NCBI GenBank assembly: GCA_051278195.1
Contig: JBNMQM010000001.1
Coordinates: forward strand, 371,100-435,099
DNA from: JAHRVQ01 sp051278195
Lineage (GTDB): Bacteria; Pseudomonadota; Gammaproteobacteria; Pseudomonadales; Azotimanducaceae
Reading direction: 5' to 3'
DNA: 64,000 nucleotides
Shown here: one piece after another, positions 1-8,442 of the stretch
Numbering within the stretch: the first letter of the stretch is position 1
How the letters are laid out: every line of letters starts with the position of its first letter
Notes under the pieces: generated by a model
Told to the model about the DNA's origin: nothing
Databases searched by the model: none
Seen by the model: only the letters and a program-made list of their open reading frames with translations
Program-made: the position numbers and the translations under genes

Positions 1-92
1 ATCACTTCGATATCATCCTGCAATGCGGGCTAGATCAAAGGTATTCTGGTTACCATTTTGGTTGTGCGGGTGTCGCGAATCAACCAGTATCG

Positions 93-623
93 TTAAGTTC
101 TACCCGGCCAGTTTGGGTTGGTGCCTCCATCGACATCAACATCTGCGCCGGCATCGACATCAACGTCTGGTCTGAAATTTTTCTCGATACCGCGAATAAA
201 GTTTCGCAAAATTTGGTCTTTGCATTCTCGATAGTGTTTGTGGGTTTTCTTTCGAGAGAATGCGCTCAGCTCAGGTTTGCTCATCACAAAGTCAGCGAGC
301 CGCATGATGGCCAACACATCTTCTGCTCTCAGGTCGAGTGCGATTCTGAGTTTCATCAAGATGATGTTGTTGTTGAGTACGTCTTCCACCGCTGGAGCAG
401 CACCTTCCTTTTTGCCGCGCATTTCGTTTATAAAGCCGTTAAGGAAGTAGGCCAAGGTTTTGTCGTCACACTCTTGTTGTGCCGGGTCGGCTTCCTTTTT
501 GAGCCAATCGCTCACCTGACTGCGACTAACGGATAGATCTGCCTGAGAGAAAATAGCGATCATCTTTGAATCTGAAAAATCAAATGCGTAGCGGAGGCTG
601 CGAAGGATATCGTTGTTGTTGAT
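93..623 (-). CDS. DUF1456 family protein (YehS-like), probable AUC start
   Basis: Function is unknown; the family is a duplicated small helical domain found in gammaproteobacteria. Two family repeats can be seen, one around NNDILRSLRYAFDFSD and one around NNNIILMKLRIALDL, and the motif HKHYRECKDQILRNFIRGI sits near the end. The first ATG in frame (561-563) would cut off half of the first repeat. The conserved N-terminus lies upstream, between that ATG and the TAA of the preceding gene, where there is no ATG, GTG or TTG. An ATC at 621-623 aligns with the initiator of the E. coli protein as I remember it, and has AGGG seven bases before it, so I place the start there (176 aa). The C-terminus is an Asp/Val/Gly tail built from a roughly 24-bp near-repeat (about 127-170). 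It lies 36 bp behind the CvfB-like gene and in the same reading frame. Confidence 0.75.
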   Translation of the reverse strand: MNNNDILRSLRYAFDFSDSKMIAIFSQADLSVSRSQVSDWLKKEADPAQQECDDKTLAYFLNGFINEMRGKKEGAAPAVEDVLNNNIILMKLRIALDLRAEDVLAIMRLADFVMSKPELSAFSRKKTHKHYRECKDQILRNFIRGIEKNFRPDVDVDAGADVDVDGGTNPNWPGRT

Positions 624-659
624 AGGTATGCCCTGTTTTGTTTGAGGTTCTGGTTGGGG

Positions 660-1499
660 TTATAAATCGTTCCGAAGGTGGATGCCATCGGCTTCAATGG
701 TGATAACACGTTTGGCATAGAGACCACCGATAGTTTTCTTGAAGGACTTTTTGCTCATGCCAAATAGCCGTTGTATAAGCTCCGGGTCGGACTTGTCATG
801 GACGCCAGCAAAACCATCGTTATCGTTCAGGTAGTTGAGGATGGTGGCGGTGTACTTGTCTCGGGTCTCCGGTGCTTGCTTTAGCACAAGGTCAATTCTG
901 CCGTCAGCTCTGACGTACTTGATGACGCCTACTTTAGATTGGCCGAAGCTAAGTCGTTCGTTTACTTCGTTTTTGTATAGCAGTCCCCAGTGACTGTGAT
1001 TCACGATTGCCTTGAATCCCAGATCAGTACTGTTAGCGATAATCAGATCAACAGACTGACCGACGGTGAACTCGTGCGGTGCATCATCATCCAGAAACTT
1101 TTCAATTTTCGATGACGCTGTAATGCGACCGTCAGCCTGATTGACGTAAACATAAACCAAGTAGGAGTGACCTGCTTCCATCGGTTTGTGCTGTTCGCCG
1201 AAAGGCACAAGTAAGTCCTTGTCTAGCCCCCAATCGAGAAAAGCACCAAAACCGGTATCTGCAATGACCGGTAAATAGGCGAATCGCCCCACCTCAACCT
1301 TGGGTGTTTGGGTGGTGGCAATCAGTAGGGAGTCAGAATCGTGATACAAAAAAACCATCAAGTAATCGCCCACAGCCAAATCGTGGCTGCAATGCTTCCT
1401 TGGCAAAAGTACTTCGCCTAGATCTTCCGCATCAACGTAAGCACCTTGGGGGGTCAACTTCACGACCTCTAGGTTATAGGTTTGTCCGATGCTCAACAT
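660..1499 (-). CDS. cvfB: CvfB-family S1 RNA-binding protein
   Basis: Cytosolic RNA-binding protein of the CvfB/YitL family, which in Firmicutes acts as a post-transcriptional regulator of virulence and metabolism. Its target here is unknown. The 279 residues match the family length: an N-terminal S1-like barrel beginning MLSIGQTYNLEVVKLTPQGA, a second S1 domain with GRFAYLPVIADTGFGAFLDW, a third around VGQSVDLIIANSTDLGFKAIV, and a C-terminal winged-helix segment (roughly 215-279). It starts with ATG at 1497-1499. The DUF1456 gene follows 36 bp downstream in the same frame, so the two are probably co-transcribed. Confidence 0.85.
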   Translation of the reverse strand: MLSIGQTYNLEVVKLTPQGAYVDAEDLGEVLLPRKHCSHDLAVGDYLMVFLYHDSDSLLIATTQTPKVEVGRFAYLPVIADTGFGAFLDWGLDKDLLVPFGEQHKPMEAGHSYLVYVYVNQADGRITASSKIEKFLDDDAPHEFTVGQSVDLIIANSTDLGFKAIVNHSHWGLLYKNEVNERLSFGQSKVGVIKYVRADGRIDLVLKQAPETRDKYTATILNYLNDNDGFAGVHDKSDPELIQRLFGMSKKSFKKTIGGLYAKRVITIEADGIHLRNDL

Positions 1500-1559
1500 G
1501 ATTGTGTCTCTAATGTGGGATGCCCTGACTTCAAGCGAAGATGCCTAACGTCTTATGTA

Positions 1560-2177
1560 TTAACCGTCGGCTGCGAGTAAAGACGAAACACCTTTTTTAA
1601 ACAGCGCAACCGTGTCATCGCCGCCTTTGCTTTCCAAAAACTCATTCGTAACGCTAATGTATTGAGGAATCTGGTCAACCCCAATGCCCAGTGTTTTGAA
1701 CTGAGAGTAAGCTTGGGTTGCCCCTTGCAGTGCAGTGCCGTACTTGCCAGCGCTGCCCATCAAAGAAGAGAGGCCCTTGGCATTTTCTGAGAGTGCAGGT
1801 GCTGCCGCGAGCAATATATCCATTTCAGGCACCATGCTGCTTAGTTGGCCAAAATCAGTAGCGCCTAATGTTGATTTCGCGAGGCCAAATATGGTGCCAA
1901 GACCGCCCTCAGCTTGAGTGTCGGTCACCCCGAGTTGGCTCGTGATCATGCTGGCGAGGCTACTGCCTGCGGCGAGCTTGCCCGCAGTGGCGGCTGCCGC
2001 GCTCATTGCATCGGCTGCGACTGCTGACTCTACCTTTGCGGGCTGTTTGAGTTCACCCGCTTCTGTCTCGTCAGAACCCATGCCGAGAAATTCCAGAGCA
2101 CTGTCAAACCAGCTTTGCTCGGCATAGCTGTAGGGCGCAATCATGATCAAGCAGGCGAGTAAAATTGTGCGGCGCAT
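1560..2177 (-). CDS. Secreted DUF2780 protein
   Basis: Exported protein of unknown function. A clear signal peptide covers residues 1-19 (MRRTILLACLIMIAPYSYA, cleavage before EQSW), so the mature protein is probably periplasmic or extracellular. The DUF2780 core is recognisable from residue about 70: MITSQLGVTDTQAEGGLG followed by GTIFGLAKSTLG, then an alanine-rich helical region and a C-terminal block with YISVTNEFLESKGGD. Residues 45-70 are unusually rich in alanine and look like a flexible linker. It runs in the same direction as the CvfB-like gene, about 60 bp upstream of it, but there is no further clue to function. Confidence 0.75.
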   Translation of the reverse strand: MRRTILLACLIMIAPYSYAEQSWFDSALEFLGMGSDETEAGELKQPAKVESAVAADAMSAAAATAGKLAAGSSLASMITSQLGVTDTQAEGGLGTIFGLAKSTLGATDFGQLSSMVPEMDILLAAAPALSENAKGLSSLMGSAGKYGTALQGATQAYSQFKTLGIGVDQIPQYISVTNEFLESKGGDDTVALFKKGVSSLLAADG

Positions 2178-2392
2178 GGCATTCTCTTATTTAGTGAGGC
2201 TCGTGAATCGGAGCTCTTGTCGTCAGCCTCGCGAAGTGAGACTTATGGTTTAAGATAGTGGACCAATTGGTGCGAATGTTACCTATTCAGCCACGAACAA
2301 GGTAGTGGTAATCCTATTGCTGCGGTCGCAGCATTTTCAATATCAGTGCTCGCATGACACTATTAATTGACCTGCATTTAATGGAAGCACCC

Positions 2393-3460
2393 ATGAACCC
2401 ACTCGAACTGCCCGGCCGACTTGGCAATCCAGAATCAACTCTACTTACCGACAAACGGGCAGATCCTCGTATTGTGGCAGCCCTTGAGGCAATGGGTGGT
2501 ATGGCGGACGGGGTAAAAACCCCGGTCCTAGGTTCTTCTTATGAAGATTGCTTAGCGTATTGTCAGGCGTTCGAGGCCTCAATGGCAGAGGTCCACCCGA
2601 TGATGGTGGCTGCGATGCCGGAATACCCTAATGTCGTCAGTCGAACTGAAACGATTGATGGCGTCGACGGCAACGATATTACGCTCTATATACACACGCC
2701 GGCTGCGGCTTCGGAAACCCCGCGACCTTGCATCCTCCATACCCATGGCGGCGGTATGGTGCTAATGACTGCTGCCGATCCTGGGTTTGTGCGCTGGCGT
2801 AATGATTTAGCCAATGCCGGCATGGTAGTGGTGGGTGTCGAGTTTAGAAATGGCGGTGGAGCGTTGGGTAATCATCCGTTTCCCGCGGGTTTGAATGATT
2901 GCTTTAGTGCCCTCCAGTGGACGCACGAGAATAAAACCCTATTGGGTATTTCTCACATCGTCATTTCTGGAGAGTCAGGAGGTGGCAATCTGGCAATTGC
3001 AACGACGCTGAAGGCCAAACAAGAAGGTTGCGTCGACCTTGTAGGGGGTGTCTATGCGGCTTGCCCTTACATCAGCGGCGCCTATGCTGAGCCGCCTGCG
3101 AATTTATTGTCCCTTGAAGAAAATGATGGCTACTCGATGGACTGCGAAGTCATGGCGGCTATGGTGACAGTCTATGATCCTCAAAATCAGCACGCGGTAA
3201 ATCCTTTGGCCTGGCCTTATCATGCCACTTCAGAGGATCTTATGGGTTTGCCCCCGCATGTAATTTCAGTCAATGAGCTCGATCCGCTAAGAGACGAGGG
3301 TTTGGAATTTTTTCGACAGTTGTTGGCGTCCGGTACCTCTGCTGTCGCGCGAACGGTGCACGGTACACACCATGCCGGAGATTTGTCCTTGCCAGATGTG
3401 AATCCCGACACCTATCGTGAAACGCTCCGGTCGATTTGCGGCTTTGCTGAATCGCTCTAG
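2393..3460 (+). CDS. HSL-type alpha/beta-hydrolase (esterase/lipase)
   Basis: Probably hydrolyses short-chain carboxyl esters in the cytosol; no signal peptide is visible. It belongs to the hormone-sensitive-lipase (bacterial family IV) esterases. The oxyanion-hole motif HTHGGGMV lies near residue 117, the nucleophile elbow GESGGGN has its serine near residue 195, the acidic residue is in NELDPLRDEG, and the histidine is in GTHHAGDL close to the C-terminus. An ATG at 2354 would add 13 residues. I prefer the ATG at 2393 because GGAAG lies seven bases before it and no such site precedes 2354. The substrate cannot be told from the sequence. Confidence 0.85.
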   Translation: MNPLELPGRLGNPESTLLTDKRADPRIVAALEAMGGMADGVKTPVLGSSYEDCLAYCQAFEASMAEVHPMMVAAMPEYPNVVSRTETIDGVDGNDITLYIHTPAAASETPRPCILHTHGGGMVLMTAADPGFVRWRNDLANAGMVVVGVEFRNGGGALGNHPFPAGLNDCFSALQWTHENKTLLGISHIVISGESGGGNLAIATTLKAKQEGCVDLVGGVYAACPYISGAYAEPPANLLSLEENDGYSMDCEVMAAMVTVYDPQNQHAVNPLAWPYHATSEDLMGLPPHVISVNELDPLRDEGLEFFRQLLASGTSAVARTVHGTHHAGDLSLPDVNPDTYRETLRSICGFAESL

Positions 3461-3505
3461 GGCATTCAGTGCATGGTCAGTTGGGGCTGCAAGGGTGCGA
3501 GACCC

Positions 3506-5113
3506 CTAGGGCGGTGAGAGATCTATCACCTCCGTTGCCACATTGTTCACGAATGTTTCGTCGTGCTCGATGAACAACAGGGTCGGTGATGAATTCAGAA
3601 TCGCCTGTTCGATCTGTTCGCGAGAGAAGATATCAATGTAGTTCATGGGTTCATCCCACAAGAGATAATCAACTTCCGAAACCAATGTCCTGCACAGATC
3701 GACCTTCTTCAGTTGACCCTGACTAAAAGTGTCTAGCGGTCGATCAAAGACGTCGCCGCGTATTTCGAGTGTGCCTAGCAGCTGTCGAAATCGAGTCTCG
3801 TCGATCCCCGCGGTTTCGATGTGCGCTTGGAGAAAACCCTTAGACCAGAGTGGATGCTGAAAAGCGCGATCGAAGCGAATATGCGCTGCTTGAGAAATAG
3901 AGCCGCCAGAGGGTGTTAGCTCGCCGCAAATTGCGTTAAACAACGATGTCTTGCCGGAACCGTTTGGGCCGGTAATGGCGATTCGATCGCCACTCGACAA
4001 GGTCAAGCTTAAGTTCCGGATGATGGGGGCTTGGTTTATTTCAAGTTCTAGGTTGTTAATGATCAGTAACGAGCGACTGGTTTTGTCTCTGGTCTGAATC
4101 GACAAAACCCGCTGCTTTTCCTGGTTTTTTAACAGGCCGCGCCTTTCATCAAGTTGGTTATTGATGCGCCGCTCAATCGCGAGTGCGCGCTTCATTTGTT
4201 TCGCTGCGCTATGACCGATGGCGCCCTTGTCAAAAACTGCGGCATCCCCTTTGCCCGCTTTGCCGTGTTGATACTTGTCGGACTCTCTTTGTTGAGAGCT
4301 GCTGCGCCGTTGCGTTGACGCTCGTGATAACTGTTTGACCTCCCGTTCGATATTGTCGCGTGTTCTTTGTTCGTGGAGGAGTGCTGAAGCCGTATCAGCC
4401 TGCCACGCGCTGAAAGCCCCTGCTGTTACTTTTATGTCGGATTTGTTGATGGCGATGACGTGGTCAATCGCGCCGTCGAGAAATTGTCGGTCGTGGGAGA
4501 CGAGCAAAAAACCATTTTTTTCTGCAAGATAGTCGGCCACGTGTCGGCGACCTGCTTGATCAAGATGGTTGGTGGGTTCGTCAATGAGCGGAAAGTGTTG
4601 GTCAGAGACGAATAAGGCGGCAATCAAAATGCGAGTTTGTTCGCCGCCGCTGAGTGTCGAAAAGCGACGCGTCAATAAGCCAGGGTCGAGGGCAATATGA
4701 TCAAGCTCTCTTTCTATATTGGCATCCAACTCGTAGCCACCGGCATTTTGGAAGCTGTCCTGTAGGTCGGCGTAGCGCTCTAGTGCTTTTGCAGAGCCAT
4801 CTTTGAGACATTGCTCCATCTCGGCCTGCCAGTGTCGAAATGGCGCGATGGCATCAATCATCGTCTGGCGAACAGTGGCCGACTCAGTGACAGGGGCTGG
4901 GAAGTAGATCGTTGGGCGATGAACGTCAACAGTCCCGGAGGTGGCTTGCAGTTGGCGGTGAATAAGTTGCAGCAACGTCGTTTTGCCGCGACCATTCCGG
5001 CCGATCAAGCCAGAGCGCCACTGCGTATCCAGCACCAGGGAAAGGTTTTGGAATATTGGGTTGTAGGGTGTGTCGTAATGAAAATCGACGCAATTAAAAA
5101 TTATTGCAGCCAT
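3506..5113 (-). CDS. Lsa-like ABC-F ATPase (ribosome-associated)
   Basis: ABC-F proteins are soluble twin ATPases that act at the ribosomal E site. This one resembles the Lsa/antibiotic-resistance branch rather than the housekeeping Uup/EttA/YheS group. Seen directly: Walker A GRNGRGKTT at 38-46, signature LSGGEQ near 153, Walker B FPLIDEPTNHLD, a long basic inter-domain linker with ESDKYQHGKAGKG and FDKGAIG, a second Walker A GPNGSGKTS, signature FSQGQLKKV, and second Walker B LLWDEPMNYIDIFSREQIE. The NYID form of the second Walker B, the GRNGRGKTT loop and the linker motifs match Lsa(A) from Gram-positives as I recall it. There are no transmembrane segments. GGAGG sits eight bases before the ATG. 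Resistance to lincosamides, streptogramin A or pleuromutilins is an inference only. Confidence 0.85.
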   Translation of the reverse strand: MAAIIFNCVDFHYDTPYNPIFQNLSLVLDTQWRSGLIGRNGRGKTTLLQLIHRQLQATSGTVDVHRPTIYFPAPVTESATVRQTMIDAIAPFRHWQAEMEQCLKDGSAKALERYADLQDSFQNAGGYELDANIERELDHIALDPGLLTRRFSTLSGGEQTRILIAALFVSDQHFPLIDEPTNHLDQAGRRHVADYLAEKNGFLLVSHDRQFLDGAIDHVIAINKSDIKVTAGAFSAWQADTASALLHEQRTRDNIEREVKQLSRASTQRRSSSQQRESDKYQHGKAGKGDAAVFDKGAIGHSAAKQMKRALAIERRINNQLDERRGLLKNQEKQRVLSIQTRDKTSRSLLIINNLELEINQAPIIRNLSLTLSSGDRIAITGPNGSGKTSLFNAICGELTPSGGSISQAAHIRFDRAFQHPLWSKGFLQAHIETAGIDETRFRQLLGTLEIRGDVFDRPLDTFSQGQLKKVDLCRTLVSEVDYLLWDEPMNYIDIFSREQIEQAILNSSPTLLFIEHDETFVNNVATEVIDLSPP

Positions 5114-5160
5114 AGAAGCAGCCTCCGGTAAGTAGGAGCGAATGAATGGTTAATTCAAAT

Positions 5161-5216
5161 CTAGGCTGTTGTCTTCATGGGTCGCTTGTCGATGGAGAGA
5201 AAAACAACTGTAGCAT
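5161..5216 (-). promoter_or_regulatory. Candidate leader peptides upstream of the ABC-F gene
   Basis: In the leader of the ABC-F gene there is a 13-codon open frame, MLQLFFSPSTSDP (ATG 5214-5216, TGA 5175-5177). Its stop overlaps the ATG of a second five-codon frame, MKTTA (5161-5178). Several resistance ABC-F genes are known to be controlled by ribosome stalling or attenuation on short leader frames, so the arrangement is suggestive. Neither frame has a strong ribosome-binding site, and short frames of this kind arise by chance. Confidence 0.25.
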
Positions 5217-5312
5217 GATTTCAAAAAAAAGGTTCTTAGAAATCGCAACGTAGTCTGTACGGTGCACAAGCGGTAAGATTGGCGTCGATGTCAAATTGAG
5301 AGCGATGATTGG

Positions 5313-6974
5313 ATGGATAACCATCGGCACGAAGGCTATCGAGTAAGAATTGAACCTGTTGCTGCGCGAATTCGTGTGCAACTGGGCGGTGAGACTCTGG
5401 TTGACAGCAACCGTGCTTTGACGATGATCGAAACCCGCCAGCCTGAGGTGTTTTACTTTCCGCGGGAGGATGTGCAGATGGGCTTATTGCAATCCAATTC
5501 TTTGACCACCCATTGCCCATTCAAAGGGAATGCAAGCTACCTTGACTACCAGGGCGCAAATGCCTCTCTGCCATTGGTTGCCTGGAGTTATGAAGATGGT
5601 TTCGATGAGGCTTCGCTGGTGCGTGACTACGTTGCATTCGATTGGCGAAAAGTTGATGCGTGGTATCGAGACGACGAAAAAATGCTGGTGCAGCCTGCTG
5701 TTCAAAGGGGCCCGCAAGCGGAAGAGCCAGTCAATAACCCTTTTGTGCCTTGGTTGTTACATGATGGCTGGCGTTCCGCTTCCATACCCGACACGCTAGC
5801 GGATGTTGCTAGCATGCTTAGGGGGGCGGGTGTGCGTTTGTGGCGGCTCAAACTATTTATTCGGACGTTAAACCCGCAACTTTACGGCAAGTTTTATACT
5901 TGGCAGTTTGGTCATGATGATGTCGACGAGTCCCAGGCGACGCATAAAGGTATGTTGTCAGAGTCTTATCTGAATAGTCCATTCGCGACGATTATCGCGG
6001 GTGAAGGAGGCATTCGACGTAAGCTTGAAGGACCTGATCTAAAGCTGGACTATCCTGTTCTTGATGATCTGCTGGCGGAAGGCGCTACGGATTATGTGGC
6101 GCTGCCGATGCGCTTCTCAGATGAGCAGATTAATATCTTGAGCCTGGTGTCGAATGAGCCCGGTGGTTTTAAAACCGATGAACTCGGATATCTGTATGAA
6201 ATTCTGCCGCACCTTGGGCGGTTGATTGAAGCACACGCTCAACGTGAGTCAGCTTTAACGTTGCTGCAGACCTATCTAGGCCGAAATGCTGGACGAAGCG
6301 TGTTAAGTGGGCGAGTCAAACGGGGTGATGGAGAGGATTTGGATGCGATCATCTGGTTTTCTGACCTACGAAACTCCACTCGCATGGCTGACTCAATGGA
6401 TCGTGCCACTTACCTGAAGGGTTTAGATCAGTATTTTGATTGCGTGGCGGGTGCGGTCGTCGCTGCGGGCGGTGAAGTATTGAAGTTCATCGGCGATGCG
6501 GTATTGGCTATTTTCCCTGTCGATTCGACCACGAGCGGATTGCAGATGGCCTGTGCACGAACGATCAAGGCATTGCGGTCCGCCAATCGACAACTTGAGA
6601 GTGTTAATCAGTCGCGAAGCGCAGAGGAGTTGCCGGACTTGCAGTTTGGTACGGGTCTTCATCGGGGCACCATTACCTATGGCAATGTTGGTGCGGAGAC
6701 CCGATTGGATTTTACTGTGATTGGGCCAGCAGTTAACGAAGCCTCAAGGATTGAAGGTTTATGTAAAAAGCTGGGTCAATCTGTTTTAGCTTCGGCTGCA
6801 TTTGCCGCAGGATTGCCAACACTTCCACAATCGTTAGGAGGATTCGAGCTCTCTGGTGTCAAAAGTCAGTGGGAGTTGTTTGGCATAGACCTAAATTCGA
6901 CGGACTTAGATTCGACGGACTTAGATTCGACGGACTTAGATTCGACAGATCTAGATTTGACAGGACAGGTTTAG
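5313..6974 (+). CDS. DUF427-class III adenylate/guanylate cyclase fusion
   Basis: Probably makes a cyclic nucleotide in the cytosol. Residues 10-90 are a DUF427 domain (VRIEPVAARIRVQLGGETLV, VFYFPREDVQ, THCPFKGNASY). The middle region (about 150-320) resembles the regulatory N-terminus of rhizobial-type adenylate cyclases (LWRLKLFIRTLNPQLYGKF). Residues 340-525 are a class III catalytic domain: metal aspartates in WFSDLRNSTR (D351) and in GGEVLKFIGDAVLA (D395), and the substrate region TYGNVGAETRLDFTVIGPAVN. DFTVIG fits the adenylate-cyclase pattern better than the guanylate one. The last 25 residues are a simple STDLD repeat encoded by a 15-bp tandem repeat. No membrane segment is visible. 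The ATG at 5313 is used because DUF427 begins immediately after it. Confidence 0.85.
   Translation: MDNHRHEGYRVRIEPVAARIRVQLGGETLVDSNRALTMIETRQPEVFYFPREDVQMGLLQSNSLTTHCPFKGNASYLDYQGANASLPLVAWSYEDGFDEASLVRDYVAFDWRKVDAWYRDDEKMLVQPAVQRGPQAEEPVNNPFVPWLLHDGWRSASIPDTLADVASMLRGAGVRLWRLKLFIRTLNPQLYGKFYTWQFGHDDVDESQATHKGMLSESYLNSPFATIIAGEGGIRRKLEGPDLKLDYPVLDDLLAEGATDYVALPMRFSDEQINILSLVSNEPGGFKTDELGYLYEILPHLGRLIEAHAQRESALTLLQTYLGRNAGRSVLSGRVKRGDGEDLDAIIWFSDLRNSTRMADSMDRATYLKGLDQYFDCVAGAVVAAGGEVLKFIGDAVLAIFPVDSTTSGLQMACARTIKALRSANRQLESVNQSRSAEELPDLQFGTGLHRGTITYGNVGAETRLDFTVIGPAVNEASRIEGLCKKLGQSVLASAAFAAGLPTLPQSLGGFELSGVKSQWELFGIDLNSTDLDSTDLDSTDLDSTDLDLTGQV
6895..6969 (+). repeat. 15-bp tandem repeat, five copies, in the cyclase C-terminus
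   Basis: Three identical copies of ATTCGACGGACTTAG (6895-6939) are followed by two diverged copies (6940-6969). The 15-bp period keeps the frame, so the protein gains the pentapeptide STDLD repeatedly just before its stop. Copy number may vary between strains. Confidence 0.9.
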
Positions 6975-7214
6975 ACTCTGCGGTAACGCCCCACCCTGCG
7001 AGCGCGACATACTCGCATCGCGCCAGATTACGAATAACCGACAAGCAGATCTAAGTGGATTGCGATGACGTTGTAGTCAAAAGAAGCATCAGGAGCGATC
7101 TGCCAAAGCCGGTTCCGTAGGCGCTCATCTGAGAAGACAGTCCGTCGACGAGACGGTGAATTTTGTTGGTTTTGAAAAATGACAGTTGGGCTCACTTGCT
7201 GACGACAGTGGCGC

Positions 7215-8315
7215 CTAATGGTTGATCTTGGCCTGATATTCTATGAACTCGGGAATGAAGCGATTCAAAGTCGCTTCTAACGCTGCGCTCTGAATCGGTT
7301 TCGCGAGGTAGTCGTCCATGCCGGGGGCCATGCACTCAACTCTATCTTCTGGAAAGACATTTGCAGTGAGTGCTATGATTTTGCACCAATGATTAGGCAT
7401 TTCGGCACGCACGTTGCGGGTGACTTCCAGGCCGTCCATCTCTGGCATTTGTAAATCCATAAAAACCAGGTCGTAGCCTATCGTGCGAATGGCATCTAGT
7501 GCGCATTGGCCGTCGTCAGCGATATCTGCGTTAAGTCCGTATCTTTGTAGTATTTTTGTGGCTACCAGCTGATTGACCTTGTTGTCTTCGGCCAGCAAGA
7601 CTCTAATGTTATTTAGCGACAACTGACTTATTTCGATTGTTTCTTCTGCAGCGATCGATGCAGAAGATGTGAGTTCTGTACTGATGTTGTTTTCGACAAT
7701 GCCAATGACGCCGTTCATTGGAGTGCGTATCTCATGGCTCATATTGGCGACAAAACGACTACGACTTTTTGCGGCGATTTGAGCGAGCTCTGTTGCCTCT
7801 CGAAGACTATCCTCCGTATCCATGCGGATCTTTTGACTAAAGTAGGTAAAGAAGCTAACTGAAATCAGCGTGCTGATAAAAAACAACCGATCTACTTTGG
7901 GCTCGAGCGTAATGCTCAGCAGATACATAACGACTAGCAGGTTGGTGCCAAGAAAAAACAGCAATGAGACGCGAGTGTGCATGAGTAGCGAACAGACAAA
8001 GGTTGCCAGTAGTACGGTAAAGCATGAGTTGGGAGAAAAGCTGGTTAGGTAGGCGAGATGAATCAAAAAGGCGCCGATAATTGATGCCAGAACAGCAATG
8101 CTAAGGTAAGGCGCACGATGCAAGTAGGTTGTCGTTACGGACAAAAAGTACCAAATGAAACAAGAACCCGCGACAAGGAATCTTTCTATTAATGGATCTT
8201 GAGCGGCTTGTTGAGTCAGTGCCCGGACGATCCCGAATACCAAAATGCACAGACCGCAAGCCATCACAATGTTGCGGTGGTTGCCTAGCGTTCTTCTTAG
8301 TTCCTCCTCGTTCAA
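7215..8315 (-). CDS. Hybrid sensor kinase lacking the ATPase domain
   Basis: Membrane signalling protein with an abnormal architecture. Residues 15-160 hold about six hydrophobic segments. A normal histidine-kinase H-box, SRFVANMSHEIRTPMNGVIG, places the phospho-acceptor histidine at 194. Instead of the second dimerisation helix and a HATPase_c domain of some 150-200 residues, only about 35 residues follow, and then a complete receiver domain begins (NNIRVLLAEDNKVNQ, phospho-acceptor D287 in FMDLQMPEMDG, and the LTAN and KPI motifs). No N, G1 or G2 boxes are present. The frame is intact, so this looks like an in-frame deletion from a hybrid kinase. It cannot autophosphorylate but could still receive phosphate at H194 or D287, or act in trans. 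Confidence 0.8.
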   Translation of the reverse strand: MNEEELRRTLGNHRNIVMACGLCILVFGIVRALTQQAAQDPLIERFLVAGSCFIWYFLSVTTTYLHRAPYLSIAVLASIIGAFLIHLAYLTSFSPNSCFTVLLATFVCSLLMHTRVSLLFFLGTNLLVVMYLLSITLEPKVDRLFFISTLISVSFFTYFSQKIRMDTEDSLREATELAQIAAKSRSRFVANMSHEIRTPMNGVIGIVENNISTELTSSASIAAEETIEISQLSLNNIRVLLAEDNKVNQLVATKILQRYGLNADIADDGQCALDAIRTIGYDLVFMDLQMPEMDGLEVTRNVRAEMPNHWCKIIALTANVFPEDRVECMAPGMDDYLAKPIQSAALEATLNRFIPEFIEYQAKINH

Positions 8316-8442
8316 TTGTCGCGTTTCTGCCTAAGTCATCCTCTTTGAGGGAAGGCTAAATGACGAAATGCGCAACAGAGGTAGTGTCGAAGCCCCACCT
8401 AATGAGAGGCTAACCAAGCGCTATCGGCTATCCAACCAGACC

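Noticed and set aside
6895..6969. CRISPR-like array
   Set aside because: Units are contiguous with no spacers and keep the reading frame.
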